Of a stretch of DNA of 64,000 nucleotides, positions 23,646 to 37,681 are shown piece after piece. Source of the stretch: Entomortierella parvispora (taxonomy: Eukaryota; Mortierellomycota; Mortierellomycetes; Mortierellales; Mortierellaceae); the NCBI GenBank assembly GCA_963573315.1, contig OY752145.1, positions 124,001-188,000 of the forward strand, written 5' to 3'. The first letter of the stretch is position 1. Each line of letters begins with the position of its first letter. The position numbers and the translations under genes are program-made. The notes beneath the pieces were generated by a model. That model had not been told where the DNA came from. It saw only the letters and a list, made by a program, of their open reading frames with translations, and did no database searches.

Positions 23646-26158
23646 CTATTTTTTAATTTTTTTATTCAAAGTTGCTTTCATGTGCTCCAAGAATAACTGT
23701 TTGAGATACGGTCAAATCTGAACTGGTCAAGGGACTTTGTACTCACGAATATGTCTTCCAATAACCGTTTTGCACTTCTCGTCTTCGATACAGAATTGGC
23801 TCCTTGGCTCTTATACAAAGGTCTGAGATTGAGTCCATGTGAACGTGGGTCACTTTGTGCAGTGAATTTGTATCCTGTCTCTTGTTGTTGATCGGAGCAT
23901 ATTCTACAAAGCTCCTGGACAGATGTGGGCAAGACTGTGCCATGGATCTCTACCCTGTATTCTTTTTGCATCTTGTCCGTGCCTTCGACGTTTCTGCTGA
24001 CAAGTCGGCATTTGGAGACCTATGTGTATGGAAGGAACAGCGATTAGATGAAAACCAATTGGCTGTGAAAACACTCTATAATTAAGCGCAAACATACCGC
24101 GTTACTCTTCAAAGCAGCATGAAGGAAAGGTACGTTTGCGATCAACCTCGGTGAACTGTGCATGAACCCATCTTCAGAGGACAGTTTCTGGCCAATCAAA
24201 TAACTAAACAGGCCTTGTACTTCTACCGGTCCCTGGAAAAGCAGAGTATTCGAAATATCCTGCTGAGTAGGGAGCTGAAATGGTGTCCCCGAGGAGGAAG
24301 AAGGTCTACATACAAAGAAAGACGAAAAAAGGTGAGTATCGAACAGTGTGCCTTCGGAGGATAGTTCTCTTGTAAGGATCGCAGTACATACTCTGATCCT
24401 GGGTTCTCGTCATCCAATCCTTGCAGATCGTGCTTGGAGCTAAAGTTGTGAACAGCCGTTTTACCACCCGCATCCGGTAGCCTTACGAATGAAATATCTG
24501 GAAGAGATAGCAGCATGTCAGTATCTAGTCGTTGTCACTATTTTGCGCTTCAAAGTCATCTCACCTTCTTCACCTAGGACCTTGCGAAGGCCAGGCGTTG
24601 AGTTTGTCAGGATTGCTTCAAGATCGCCCGAGGTCGAAAGTGATCCATGCTGGAACAAAATGGTCCATGATGATCCCACGTAATAAAAGTAGGGACATGC
24701 GCCGTTCCGATACATTTGGTATACTGACTTGAATGACTGTCTCCTACAAGATAACAAGCAAAATGAGGCCCACGTTATTATATGATCTCATTCCAAACTA
24801 ATACATCATCTATGTCCGAGAATGTCCTAGTACCATTCGCCTGTCCTTGAAAATATCTCTGTTACGTTGCTCTTTTCGGCCGCATCCAAAGTTTCGGCAT
24901 TTTTCAACATTCGGTTGATGCTATGAGCTTGAGATGAGGTCGCCGCGTTTGTCGGGTATATCCAGTGATACATTGCAGAAAGAAGTCGGATCCTAGGTGA
25001 AGTTTTTTTCCTATCACGGGTCAGGCCGTCTCCACCGCTTGACACGCCGGACATGAAGAGCTGCATCGCTGCAATCTCGTCCATAGCAGTCGACCCTTCA
25101 TCGCACCATGCAAACGAATCAGGCGATGTTAAAAATATCGTCGATTTCAGTGTCCAATCCATTGGCAAGCTTGTGGATGACTATTAAAGGCAAAGAGTTT
25201 TGATTATGAGTGAGCAGTAATTACAGTGAGGCTGTGCTCTGTTATGTACAGATCCTCCCATTACCTTGAATTCGCCACGGGTCTTTTTTGGTAGAGACGT
25301 CGTCGAGGTGGACGGCACTAGAGATGACAGTATTCAAAAAACAAAGCAATGTTCATTCCATTATTAACCTGATCTATTGGCTGCAAAACTGTAATCCATC
25401 CGGTCTGCTCGGTATTTGCAATTACCGCCTATTTCTTCAATATGGTTTTTCTTCGTGCTCTAATCGTCCGTAACGTTGTAGTGTTAGCAATGTTCTCACT
25501 GGCTCACTCGTCAAGCTTGAGAGCAGCAACTAACCAACGACTTCTCCAAGGCCTCCTGTAACCTCGGCTTCCGATCCATTTGGGGATCAGCTTCTTCAGT
25601 TTTGGGTTCGATGGCGGAATCTATGCCTAGGTCAAGATCATCCTCAAGTTCTTCCTCGGAGGACGAGTCGTCGTCGTTTTCTTTGAGAGGGTTGGTAGTA
25701 GACGAGGGAGTCGTCTGTGAAAACGAGAACATCTTGAGAGTACTTTTGGGGTCCATTGCCTCATCCTTACAAAATGCAAAGAAAAAGAAAGGTTCCGCGG
25801 TGAGTAGAAGGTCGTTTGCCACCAATTTTCTCGGACTTTTTTTTTTCTAGTTTACTCTCCTCACCTCTAGGTCACTCTTGTCTTCTGCGATCCGTAATGA
25901 AGCATACTCGGAGACAAATGTAGAAGGGGATGTAGATGTAGGAGAGACTGTGGGGGATGGAGCTAGTTTCTCAAAGGGATTTCTGGAGCTGCTCATGGTT
26001 GGGCTAAGTACTTGGAAGGGGGTTGACATTGTCCGCGCGAATCCCGGCCGTTTGGAGAAGGGGGGAGCAGCAGCGCCAGTGTCGATGCGCTGGCGACTGG
26101 AGGTGGGCTGGAAGGAGCGTGTCCGCGTGAAGGGCGACTGCCGCTTTGCGGGAATCAT
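23646..26158 (-). CDS. DONSON: DONSON homologue (replication fork / CMG assembly factor)
   Basis: Multi-exon gene. Well-supported exons are 26158-25865, 25765-25535, 25180-24834, 24743-24565, one starting at 24497, one at about 24306-24099, and one covering about 24018-23749. A 50-nt intron probably leads to a short last exon ending at 23646. The N-terminus is disordered and Ser/Glu-rich. The conserved core follows human DONSON in order: DWTLKSTIFLTSPDSFAWCD, YQMYRNGACPYFYYVGSSWT, ILTNSTPGLRKVLGEEG, LFQGPVEVQGLFSYLI, and VEIHGTVLPTSVQELCRI (equivalent to the human LEITGP.MP.S segment). DONSON helps build and stabilise the CMG helicase in the nucleus. A small exon between 25535 and 25180 (about 25317-25265) does not fit the phase as I read it, so that part of the model is open. 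Confidence 0.88.
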
Positions 26159-26458
26159 GGTGCAGTCCTGGGTGAATGGGATTATGTATGGATGGATGGA
26201 TGGAAGGATGAGCAAGCAAACAAATGCGAGATCCGCCAGGGGCTCGTTCCTCTCGCGTGGGTAGAATAATTTTTGGTGGCGCAATCACGATCGCGCTTTC
26301 TTTTTTTTTTTTTTCTAGTTTTCCTCCTCTCTCTGTTTGGTATTTCGTTCACAGTTGTCAGCGACAAGGACATTAGAGGGATCATGATTCAAACACGCCT
26401 CCTTTCTTCCTCCACTTTTAAAGCGCTCGATCACTGATATTATATTAGGGAGTTCCAT

Positions 26459-29367
26459 CTAGTCTGTCTTCAATGTCTTTTTGATGACCCGTTTGGAGTA
26501 CACAACCAGTCCGATGGTCAGGACAGTCAACAAAACACCAACCACGAGTTCCACTTTTTGTGACCTCGGCGAGGTTACGTCAAAGAGACGCAGTCCGATA
26601 GGGTCCCATCTAAAGCAAACATGAAAGATGCAGGCAGTCAGCACCATGGCAACTGTTTCTTGGTTGTACGCCATACAAAAAAATCAAGCACTTACGTTGC
26701 TTCTACCCAGACAGGTTTGGATGCATCCTTGATGTAGTAGCTAGTGTCTTCAGCCATTGCAATTCCAACCCCAAAGGCATCGTGGTACCGAGTCATTGTC
26801 AGAATACACTGGTCTCCGACACAATATTCGTTAGGAGAACACTGAACCACAGCTGGATTGGAGCTGCAACCAGTGATCCTGGGCAAGGTCGCATTGTTAA
26901 CGCTGGTCATATTTGCCAAAAAGCTCCAAGCAAAGATCGGGAAGGGTTGCGATTGACTATAAAGGGTTCCTGTGTAATGTGGCAGTCGTGCTGGAGGGTT
27001 GGGGGAGGCCGTGACTAGGAGCAGGAAAGGCAATACAGCAACATTATTAAGAATGGCGCGTTGAAAAATCAGGTATAGAGGTTCAATGTCAGAGGTCTTA
27101 CCATTGAGATAGCTGTCAACCAGTGGACACGAGTAGTTTTGGGTCAAACAGTAAAGTAGATCGGAAACAAGCTGTCCATTGACCTGGATGCTTCCAATTG
27201 CCTGCTGTTGGGTCACGGTCATGTTCGCGTCGTTCACTCCTTGAGCCTGTAGCCAAACAGTCTTTGAAATGATAGAAGCAGCCTGTTGAATCGAGGCCAC
27301 AGTCTTGACAGGATCCCAAGAGTCATCCAAATCCGAGCTGGTCAAAAGACTCATTTCCTTTTGATAGTCCGTTACAACTACAGTAGGGATCTGGGGCAGA
27401 GACTTCAGGAACGACATGGCGCTCGATGGTGGCAGTCCTCTCTGTGTGCCATCCGAGTTGGCTGCTTGAATGGTTCCCGTAGAGTTTGGTGCCGCTGTTA
27501 CATTTCCCAAAGTTGTTCCAACTTGCACGACTTGGTTCAATAGAGCAGTAGATGCCGAAGCTTGAGTGTTGTCGATATGAGCGTAGAGTGTTGAGGTTGC
27601 ACCAGGAGTCGCTGGTCCAAGATTTCCTACTTGTCCAGCTTCAATAATGGCCTGAATGTTGGCAGGATTGAGACGCTGAAAGTCCAAGTCGGAGTAGAAA
27701 GGGAATGTGCAACCAGCTCCGTTAGGTTTAAGGCAGTCCACTTTTGTCGAGATGTCTTGCACGAATCTTTGAGATCCACTGAATCCCCATGCCTCAGCAG
27801 TGAAAAGGGTATATAAAATGTGCTTTGGCATCGTGTCCAGAGGAACTGAGGACTACAAATAACATATCACGAATGATTGATGACTATCGGCATTAAACAT
27901 ATAGTTCTTCTACATTCATTCTGTCCGGGCATGTGGAACGATCAGACATACCCGACTCAAAGCCTCTGCAACGGCAAGCAGTGTTACCATGCTTGATATG
28001 GATGATTCCACGCCCATAGTAAGGTCGTGGAATAAAGACCGCGAATCCATTGCAGCAGATACAACAACAATCGGCTTGTTATCGGTCGAAGTAATGTTGA
28101 TCGAGGGTGTTGCCCATACTGACGCGCCTCCCACAGGCGTACACCAGCCTGGTATAGCAATGGGCAGAGAAACCTGTCCGATTAGAACAGCTTCTCATAA
28201 CAATCCACGAAGAGCCGCGTAGCCCATGAGGCAAATTAGCAACTTACCTTTTCGGAGACACGTCCCTGCGTCCTGTGCTGCCCACATGAACGAATTGAAT
28301 TGCAATGCTTTGAGCGGGAAAGTGTTGTATCCCCTGAACCTGTTGGTATTAGCTGCCTGCATGACTGCATTGTAGGACATTGTGTTTCGCACATCCATGG
28401 TGTTCAAGGCGTAGATGGGAAAGTCATATTGATTGTAAAGTAGACCTGAGCCCTATAAAGGTTTGGGAGCAGGCAGGTTAATGATAAATCGTCAAGAATA
28501 TAAAATGCATCTTGCCACTATGAGCCCTTACAGTTGGATTCCATTGATATTGGTTCGGGGTATCCGAGTAAAGGCCGAATTCACAATTAGGACAAGTGGT
28601 ATCAGGGGAGATATTGGTTGATGGTCGCGCTGCTACACTGTAAACAGGATCGGTTCCGTTTACAACGGCGATGATGGCCGCTAGTTTGTGAGACGACTTC
28701 AGGAGATCTACATTAGAACTGGTAGAGTGTGTTAGACACGAGCTACTTCAAATTACTATGAGAAGAAAAGCACGCAACTGAGCAGAGCAAAGGCTCATTA
28801 CTTTGTCAAGAGCCAGTAAGGCATAACCACAGTGTACTTTGACACCAAGTTGCCCTGAACCGCAAACTGTTGAATATCAGCTTGAGAATCTGTCCTGAAA
28901 AGAACTCCGGTAGCGGCATTCATAGCTATTAGAGAGGGAAAAAAGGGAATTTGTCAGAAAGTTTCGTCCGCCATCTTTCTTAGGCATGTATGCAAGCCAG
29001 CTGCAGTTGACGGACGTTACACTGGCATCCGATGGTTCCTGTGGCGTTCAAGAGTCGCACGCAGGGGAGTGATCCGATATCGTTGTAAATGGTATCGTAC
29101 GAGTCCTGCGCGGCCACAAAGGCGCATGCTATCCATTGCAAAAAGTCAAAAATTCAGAGTCACGACGAGTCTAGGTTAAAGCATGCGCGACGATGTCCAT
29201 CTGTCCTCGCCAGGTTCATTCGCGCGATTCCACAAAAAAAAAGAAAAGGCAGATGAACAAAGAGGGCCAGAATGAACAAGGAATGTACCAGAGGCGAGTC
29301 CGATGGCGAGTCTACGGAGCATTGTCCCAGTCCCAGTCCTAGTCCTGGTCCTGGATGGTCGAGGCAT
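26459..29367 (-). CDS. NCSTN: Nicastrin homologue (gamma-secretase subunit)
   Basis: About nine exons. The first (29367-29289) encodes a signal peptide (MLRRLAIGLAS) and splices at 29128 into CAFVAAQDSYDTIYNDIGSL. Later exons give GVLFRTDSQADIQQFAVQG, CPNCEFGLYSD, and a peptidase-like core, KPIVVVSAAMDSRSLFHD with SSISSMVTLLAVAEALSR. They also give LFTAEAWGFSGSQRFVQDI, which matches the DYIGS segment of human nicastrin and keeps its glutamate. The ectodomain has many N-glycosylation sequons and paired cysteines. The last exon (26610-26459) encodes one transmembrane helix and a short basic tail. Nicastrin gates substrate entry to presenilin. The exon 2/exon 3 junction (around 29020 to 28925) does not close in phase by simple GT-AG reading. 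The rest of the gene is continuous. Confidence 0.9.
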
Positions 29368-29748
29368 GGTGATTTGCTTTTGTCAGTCTGCCAACTGGAG
29401 AGAGTGAAGAGCGAGCGAGTGTGCATGCAGACCATGCATGACAATTGAGGTGACCTCGACCTCCTTAAGGGTGTAGCGCAAGGATGCAGTGTTCTCTTCG
29501 ATCAGTCCATGAGATGCATGCATTTCTGCCTTCTTTTCCATCCTCTTCTTTCATTCATCCATTCCATTCTCTTGTCTTTCCAAGTTGAGTTGCTCTCTGT
29601 CTTGATTACTCTCGGCACTGGATGCACTCCCTTCTCTTCTCTCCCCGCCTTGCCCTCCTCCCTCTCCCAACCCACCCCTCCCGCCGCTGATTTAGTTCCT
29701 TTATTCTTTCCTTTCCCTCCTTCCCCCCAACAAACATCCTGTCCTCCA
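29368..29748. promoter_or_regulatory. Shared divergent promoter, nicastrin (-) and BAG6-like (+)
   Basis: The 381 bp lie between opposed start codons. The BAG6 side (29520-29748) is a long pyrimidine-rich leader. No specific factor site is recognised. Confidence 0.5.
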
Positions 29749-32700
29749 ATGGCCGAGGATGCTTCCCTATCCCCCCCTCTGGATGCACCCATCACCCTCA
29801 GTGTCAAGACCCTGGAATCGCAGACCCATGCCGTTTCGCTGCCTGCCTCTGAGACTGTGCTCCAGCTCAAGGAGCGCCTTGCTGCCATGCTCGAGGTGCC
29901 CAGTCCCCGCCAGCGGCTGATCTTCCGTGGCCGGGTGCTCGCCGACGACAAGGCGCTGACTGAGTATTGTACGCTTTGACAGGACATGATGACAATGCCG
30001 CCATGCTATCGATGCCCCTCCTCCTCCACCCTGGTCCTTGTGCAACCCTCAGCAGACGGCCCTTTTGCCTACCAGCGAGCTTCGGCCCCGCACTGTTCGT
30101 TGTTGACACCCACACCCCCATGCATGCACAGCCCGGGCTGGATGGACCCTCGTTTTTGTCATCAACAATTATTCATTGTTTCTCCGGCATCTCCATCACC
30201 GACTAACATCCGTCCTCTTTCTGTCTCCTCTCTCTTTTCGTTGGTCTTCATCTCGAATCAGCCCTGCAGGATGGACACACAATTCATCTGGTCACCCGAC
30301 CTGCCGATGCGCCCTCAAACAGTCAGAATGGTAAGATCATGTGGTGGTCAATGAATGACCGACTGCAAGCCATGCGCATAAAAGGACATATGCTGACTCG
30401 AAACAAAAATTGAAACAACAATAGACGCACCAAGGACTCGGACTGGACCGGCTGCAGGCGGTATTCGGCCTCCTTTCCAGTTTGAAGCTGGGGATTATCA
30501 GCTCAGTATCATTGGCATGGACGAGATAGCCGATCCACAGCGGGTAAAACGAGGTGCCAAGGGCTTGCTGGATGTAGCAGAGGGAAAAATGTTACTAATG
30601 CTGCATGCCATTGCACTGGATAGATCATGCAAGCACTCACTGGCGGCCTGCCTATGAACATGGGCGGAGCACCAGCTGTGATCCATTTTGGAGGCGATCC
30701 CGAGGTAAGAGCCCACTTGTCATTGCACCCCTAACGGTAACGTCTCGTGCAAAGGCCACTCTGCTAATGCTGATCATACCATCTATCCATTGTAGACTCT
30801 GCGTTCACTCTTCTCGCGTGGGAACACTGCCAACGTTCCTGCCAGCGCACCTGGTACGAGTAGGAGAGCGAACGGCTTGAGAGCCATGGCCAACGCTGCT
30901 CAGTCTGTGCCCTTGGGAGCGAGTCTTCCGGTATGCATCTAGGATTGTATTGTCACGAGCCAACGTGGAATTTGTCTCCACACCCACGCGCTCGTGTCCA
31001 TGTGAAATAGCAGATCGGTGTTAACCCTATCGTCCTTTCTCTGACTTTTGATAGCACCTTGCAACTATCGATGCAGAACTGACTCGGGCTTTGGCTCAGC
31101 TGAGGAATGTGCAAACAATCTTGGCCCATCCTGCAGATCGACGTAAGATAGTGTATAAGTAGAGGTTACTATACGACGTTCCGACTTCTAATCCCGCTGG
31201 GTTCTCTCTGAAATATGTAGTTGACGATGTGGAGCTTGAGCCGCTTGACGTTCCTCACATGGAGCCGTCAGCTAGGGGGAACGAAGATGGCGACTCAACA
31301 GCGATTGCACGCATGGGAAACATGTTGACGGTACTTTCAAATGCAAGCCAGACAATGGCTGACCACCTTCAAACGCTATCGGGGCAATACACACAGGATA
31401 TCGGAGGACCTTCTGACAGATTGGCCCTTCAACTTGAGTCAATAAGGGCCGCCAGAGCCATGTACCGACTTGCAAGCGTCCAAAATACAGTCTTTCCAAT
31501 GCTCGCCAATGCAAGCTTTGTAGGTACCAGTCCGGCAGCAGTCGCCTATCGATTCCAACCAGCCCAGCGAGTCGACCCACCGGCAGTGGAGATCCCGTTT
31601 CCTCCAAACACCTTGGCAAATCTATTGGCCCGAGCACCCGCCCAAGTGGGTGGAACTGTTATACCAGGATTCCCATTCTCTACTCTAGCTCGCTCTGGCG
31701 CTGGGGCTCCTATTGGACTAATCCCATCACTCATGGCTCATGCAAGAGCTCAGACGCAAGCGGTAACCCAAGCTCGTGCCCAAGCCCGTGCTCAGGCTCA
31801 AACCTCAGGAGCCGCCTCTACGGGAACCTCAACTGGCGCTTCATCTTCGACTTCCACCGCCTCGTCACCCATTCCAGGACCAGGACCCATCGGACACTTG
31901 ATTTTAGGGCCTAACGGAAACCTTTCTTACTCTCGAGATATTCGCGCATCTCGTGCTGCTACGCGCACGGCCCAACCTACTGCGTTAGCATCAACATCCC
32001 ATCGGTCTACAGATAATATCGAAGCGAGCACAACTAATCAATCGCTGGATCAAGAGAGATCTGGTGGCAGTGTTCAAGATCGGTCCTCGAGCTCATCCAA
32101 CTCAAGACGCAGAGAGAGACCGGACGATTTTGCAGAGGAGGATAGAAGTGCATCAAGAAGACGAATGCAGGACTGGATGAGCGCTGATTCGCAAGCGGCT
32201 AACTCTGGAGGTTCAGCTGCTCATTCACCCCCTTCTTCCAGGCCAGCAGTGTCTCGGTCGTCTTCTAACGACAACAGACGCCAACAGGCTAATGCCATTA
32301 ACGCCACCGACTCGATCTCCAATGCTTCCAGTCCATCGCCAAGCAGCCCCTCCCTTCCCACTTCATCTTCCAACAACAACGGTTCTAGTGCCTCCTCCCC
32401 TGCCTACAATTTGGGACGAATCGGAGTATTTATATCTGCCATCTTGAGGATGGTTGATCAGCCAAGAGAGGATGGCTCACCCAGAACACTGGCCGACGTC
32501 ATCTGTAACGACCCCCAGGACAACAACACGCCCCTTCAGGATCTTGTGCGGGATGTTGCTGAATCTCTTACCGTCAGAGAGACACGTTCGGTTGTGGAAG
32601 GCCATCCGGCGCCATTGCGTAACATTCACCCTGTCCTCAACTCTTTCATTCGTAATCGCGCCTTGAACGGACAGCAGATTATGGAGAGCAATTTGGAGGT

Positions 32701-34118
32701 AACGTGTCATTTTTTGCCCACTGTCTATTTCTTTTTCTCATCTTGCTTTACCACTGTTAGTGGGTCTACTCACAGTCCTTTTTCAATTTTTTTTGTTGGT
32801 TTAATAGGCTGTGGCTATCATGTTTTCGCATGGAATTATGAATGCAGTTCCTGTGGATGAAATTCTGGAAACCCTGACACCACCAGCAAGTATTCAAATC
32901 TCTAGCGAGGACATTCGACGAATCTCGCTGGATGTATTGCGGGAACACTTCCGAAGACTTATTTATTTGGTGGTAGCCGCACCTGCAGGCAGGGAGAGCA
33001 GCTGGCCTACTTTTGCACGGGACTTGATTCTCTGGATGCGGGATGTTGTAGGGGCGTGGCGATTGGGCTTTTATGGTCTCTTCCCAGAACGCGACCAGGC
33101 CGAGGCTCAAAGGATTGCAACACATGTGGTCGGATCGGCGATTCATGCCAACGGCAGACGATGGGTTGAACTTTCGAACCGGGCAACCAACACATTGGTC
33201 AATGTGCTTTGTGCCAACATTGTACCGCGGCGAAGAGGAGAAGAACAGACGGGTGGACTTGTTGGAGGTGCTTGGCCCTTGATGGCTACCGGTCCCCGGC
33301 AGTCAAGCAATCGATCGCAGACATGTATGGCGCCTTCGCTTTTGGGATCCACTGCCCCGCCAGCGCCCCTTGGCCCTCCTACGACCTCATCTACCGGAAC
33401 GGCGACCAATAACTATGGATCGTTTGGAGTCTTGTTTGGATTGCCATCCTCTGGTGCGTCGTCGTCAACCAATCCCACTCCAGCCATAGCTGGGATGGCA
33501 GCTACAGCGCCAGCACGAATTATTCGGACTAGTAGTAGCGACAGCAACAGCTCTGCAGGAAGCACGAACAACTCTGCCAACAACGCGTCTGCTACTGGCT
33601 CCTCTGCGTCCATCTCTGAAACTCTCTCGGAGAATTTGGAGAGAATGATTCGAGAGTCCGTTGGGCCTTTGCCTGGTCTTTACAATGTCACAACCACCTT
33701 GGACTTTGACAGCATGGACGACGTCATGCGCCAGGCGCTCCGGGACAGTTTCTACGCAGCGTCTTCAACGGCCTCGTCGGAGCGTGCGACAAATAACACC
33801 TCTACCCCCGCAGAGGTCGCCACCGCAAGTGAAATCTTTGATTTTGACACTATGAGCGACTCGATGCGTCGGGCTCTTCGTGATGCATTCTATGCAGGCT
33901 CGGCAGGATCGTCCGGACCAACCACAGCGTCGTCGTCGAGATCGACCAGAAGTAACACTGCAGGGGTTTCTTCGAGCAATTCTACCACCACCACCACCGC
34001 CACCGCCACCACGACGACTCCTGCAGTCAACTCAACGTCATCTTCCTCCTCGTCCGGTACAACGGCCACCAACCGCAGGACCCGAGTCGAGGACGTAGAG
34101 GATGAGGAAATGTGTTGA
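29749..34118 (+). CDS. BAG6: BAG6/Scythe-like ubiquitin-like-domain protein
   Basis: Eight exons (29749-29968, 30262-30330, 30425-30543, 30624-30704, 30796-30930, 31055-31142, 31221-32698, 32808-34118) close in phase to 1166 residues; human BAG6 is about 1130. Residues 14-92 form a ubiquitin-like domain (ITLSVKTLESQTHAVSLP, RQRLIFRGRVLADDKAL, GHTIHLVTRP). A helical region around HLATIDAELTRALAQLRNVQ and GNMLTVLSNASQTMADHLQT resembles the conserved domain after the UBL in BAG6. Long Ala/Gln/Ser/Pro-rich stretches and a globular segment beginning AVAIMFSHGIMNAVPVDEIL follow. Known BAG6 acts as a holdase that sorts tail-anchored and mislocalised membrane proteins to insertion or degradation. The C-terminus contains two copies of an acidic FD-S/T-M helix motif and ends with a basic RRTRVE plus acidic tail. 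Confidence 0.85.
33699..33898 (+). repeat. Two copies of a 20-residue FDxM...ALRDxFYA motif in the BAG6-like protein
   Basis: LDFDSMDDVMRQALRDSFYA (near 33699) and FDFDTMSDSMRRALRDAFYA (near 33839) are clearly related and separated by a Ser/Thr/Ala linker. This suggests an internal duplication of a short helical module. Confidence 0.9.
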
Positions 34119-34539
34119 AACAACTCCCCTCCAAAAAAACAGTCGCCCACCAAAGTTGCGTCGTTAACTTTTCGACAATAGTCCACACCCATACACACAC
34201 AACTCCAACAATCGGCCCCTCCATTCTCACACCTGCTACTTGTATCGCATCCAAGAGGCGCCCAGTTCTGTCATCTTGTCCACAATTTTGTACACTATAT
34301 AGAGATATGCTCAGAAAGAAAGTGTCCAAACAAAATTCTCTCCACCTGACCCCTTAAATATTTTTCTGCTTAGTTTTTTGCATTGGCAGAGAGACCCAGA
34401 ACCTGGATTTGTTATAAACAAGAACTGGGCTGATTGGTTACCGATTGGCTGTTCAAACAACAGATGAAAAAAGGGTGAAAAAGTGAGAGTTTTTCTCTAT
34501 TAATTTAAATATTATTCTATAAAAAAACTATAATTTAAC
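34119..34539. other. Intergenic; BAG6 3' region and AT-rich stretch
   Basis: About 420 bp between convergent genes. The part at 34485-34540 is very AT-rich (TTAATTTAAATATTATTC) compared with its surroundings, and it abuts the transposase-derived ORF. This may be a relic of the element's end. Confidence 0.5.
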
Positions 34540-35037
34540 CTAATCTTCCTCAGAAATAAAACCCTCTTCTGATAGAGCATCCTCTTCTTCATCATTCTCA
34601 GTATCGTCAAGTTCAGCCTTCCCATAGGTAAGTCCAAGGCGGATGAGATAGCGAGTTAGGGTCTTAGGGTGGAGGACCAGACCATGATTGTCTTGAAGTT
34701 CGGTACGAATTAGAGCCGCGGTGACAGGAATCCCGGCTTTATTATTCCGGAGAATGAAAGTTCGGATTGCTGCGCCCAAGTCTTCATCAATGACCAGTTT
34801 TGGGCGTCCAATGGTCGATTGCATTGGCTCCTCCTGACGAAGGGCGAGTCGAATGGCGGTTTGCGCCACTTTGGTCGAGACGCCAGAAGCTATGGCTAGT
34901 CGTTGGCGCGGGGTGAGGTATTCACGGTTCTTGTGAAGAGGACCTGTGCCCGAAAGGTGGTAATGGAGGTTGATCAGGATGGAGTACTCATTGCGAGTGA
35001 CAGGCGCTGCATTCCGCTTAATGTGAGAAATTGACAT
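34540..35037 (-). CDS. Transposase-derived helix-turn-helix protein (DDE catalytic domain absent)
   Basis: An intronless frame of 165 residues starts MSISHIKRNA. It contains two helix-turn-helix-like segments: LTPRQRLAIASGVSTKVAQT, and the winged-helix-like DNHGLVLHPKTLTRYLIRLG with the connecting IGRPKLVIDEDLGAAIRTFI. This is the layout of the DNA-binding half of Tc1/mariner-like transposases. No DDE/D catalytic domain follows. Instead the frame ends in an acidic tail (DDTENDEEEDALSEEG). It could be a truncated transposon or a small domesticated DNA-binding protein. In-frame Met codons exist upstream (to 35184) but lack similarity. I found no convincing terminal inverted repeats on either side. 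Confidence 0.6.
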   Translation of the reverse strand: MSISHIKRNAAPVTRNEYSILINLHYHLSGTGPLHKNREYLTPRQRLAIASGVSTKVAQTAIRLALRQEEPMQSTIGRPKLVIDEDLGAAIRTFILRNNKAGIPVTAALIRTELQDNHGLVLHPKTLTRYLIRLGLTYGKAELDDTENDEEEDALSEEGFISEED

Positions 35038-35417
35038 AGGAATGAGATGCAATGTGGTCGAGGACGCTCTCAATTGGCTTCCCAAACAAGACTCAACAGA
35101 ACAGAAGGCGGACGAATTTATTAAGGGCCTAACCCAGAGTTCGAAAACAAAGAAAGAAATCCTGGACACTATGTTTTTGTCCATGACTCTATAATGACAT
35201 TAAATTTGGCCTTGCCTCTCCTTCCTTGGACATTTGTTTTTTTTTGCAATGTGTCGTTCAATCCCCTCCTCTTTGGATGTAGGTTCTGCTTTAATGGTAT
35301 ATGTTGAGGAAGAAAATGACCGACTTTTGTCTATTGCTCTGGCGGCGGGCGATGACTTTTCTTTGGCCACGGCCCATACTGGTCCATATTGGTCCATAGT
35401 GTACACAATAACGGCTG
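35038..35417. other. Intergenic between transposase-derived ORF and Rab4
   Basis: About 380 bp. At 35166-35184 there is an imperfect inverted repeat (GGACA...TGTCC). No gene is recognised. Confidence 0.5.
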
Positions 35418-37100
<1,683 letters not shown>

Positions 37101-37649
37101 CTATCAAGAGTTCCAAAAAATGCACATGTTAGCCACGTAATGTGGTCTTAATGTCGTCTTGTCCGGTATCAGGGGTGGGGGGAAACAATGAATGGGCTGT
37201 TTCCACCCCTCTCTCTCTTTCTCGTTTCTGTGGAGGGTACATATTTGACTGGTCAAGCCGACCGGATCATCGTTTGGACAATCATGCAAAATAATAATAG
37301 TAATCTAGGCTTGTGTGTTTTCATGTATCGTTCTGCCGAGACTACCGAAGCATGGATCCAATAAAATGAGAGAGGAGAAGAGAAGAAGGAGAAGGAAGGA
37401 CGTCGCATGGTTGCTGTCGCACGGACAGGATTCAAGGGGGGAGTCCAACATGATCGATGATGCAGGAAGGAAGAAAACAAATATTACGAGGTTCCCAAAC
37501 AGAGCGTGCCGCAGGGGAACCATGGAGGGGTCGGCTTTCCCAAGAAAGAGGAAGAAAGAGAGAAAGAGAGAGAGAAAGAGAAACAGATGGGTCAAGAGAG
37601 CTCCTTGCAGTAGAAACATGGATGGTGCAGTTTGCAGCAAACAGTTGTG

Positions 37650-37681
<32 letters not shown>

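Noticed and set aside
34372..35210. Terminal inverted repeats of a mariner-like element around the HTH ORF
   Set aside because: No matching inverted pair with a TA duplication was found; only a local GGACA/TGTCC palindrome.
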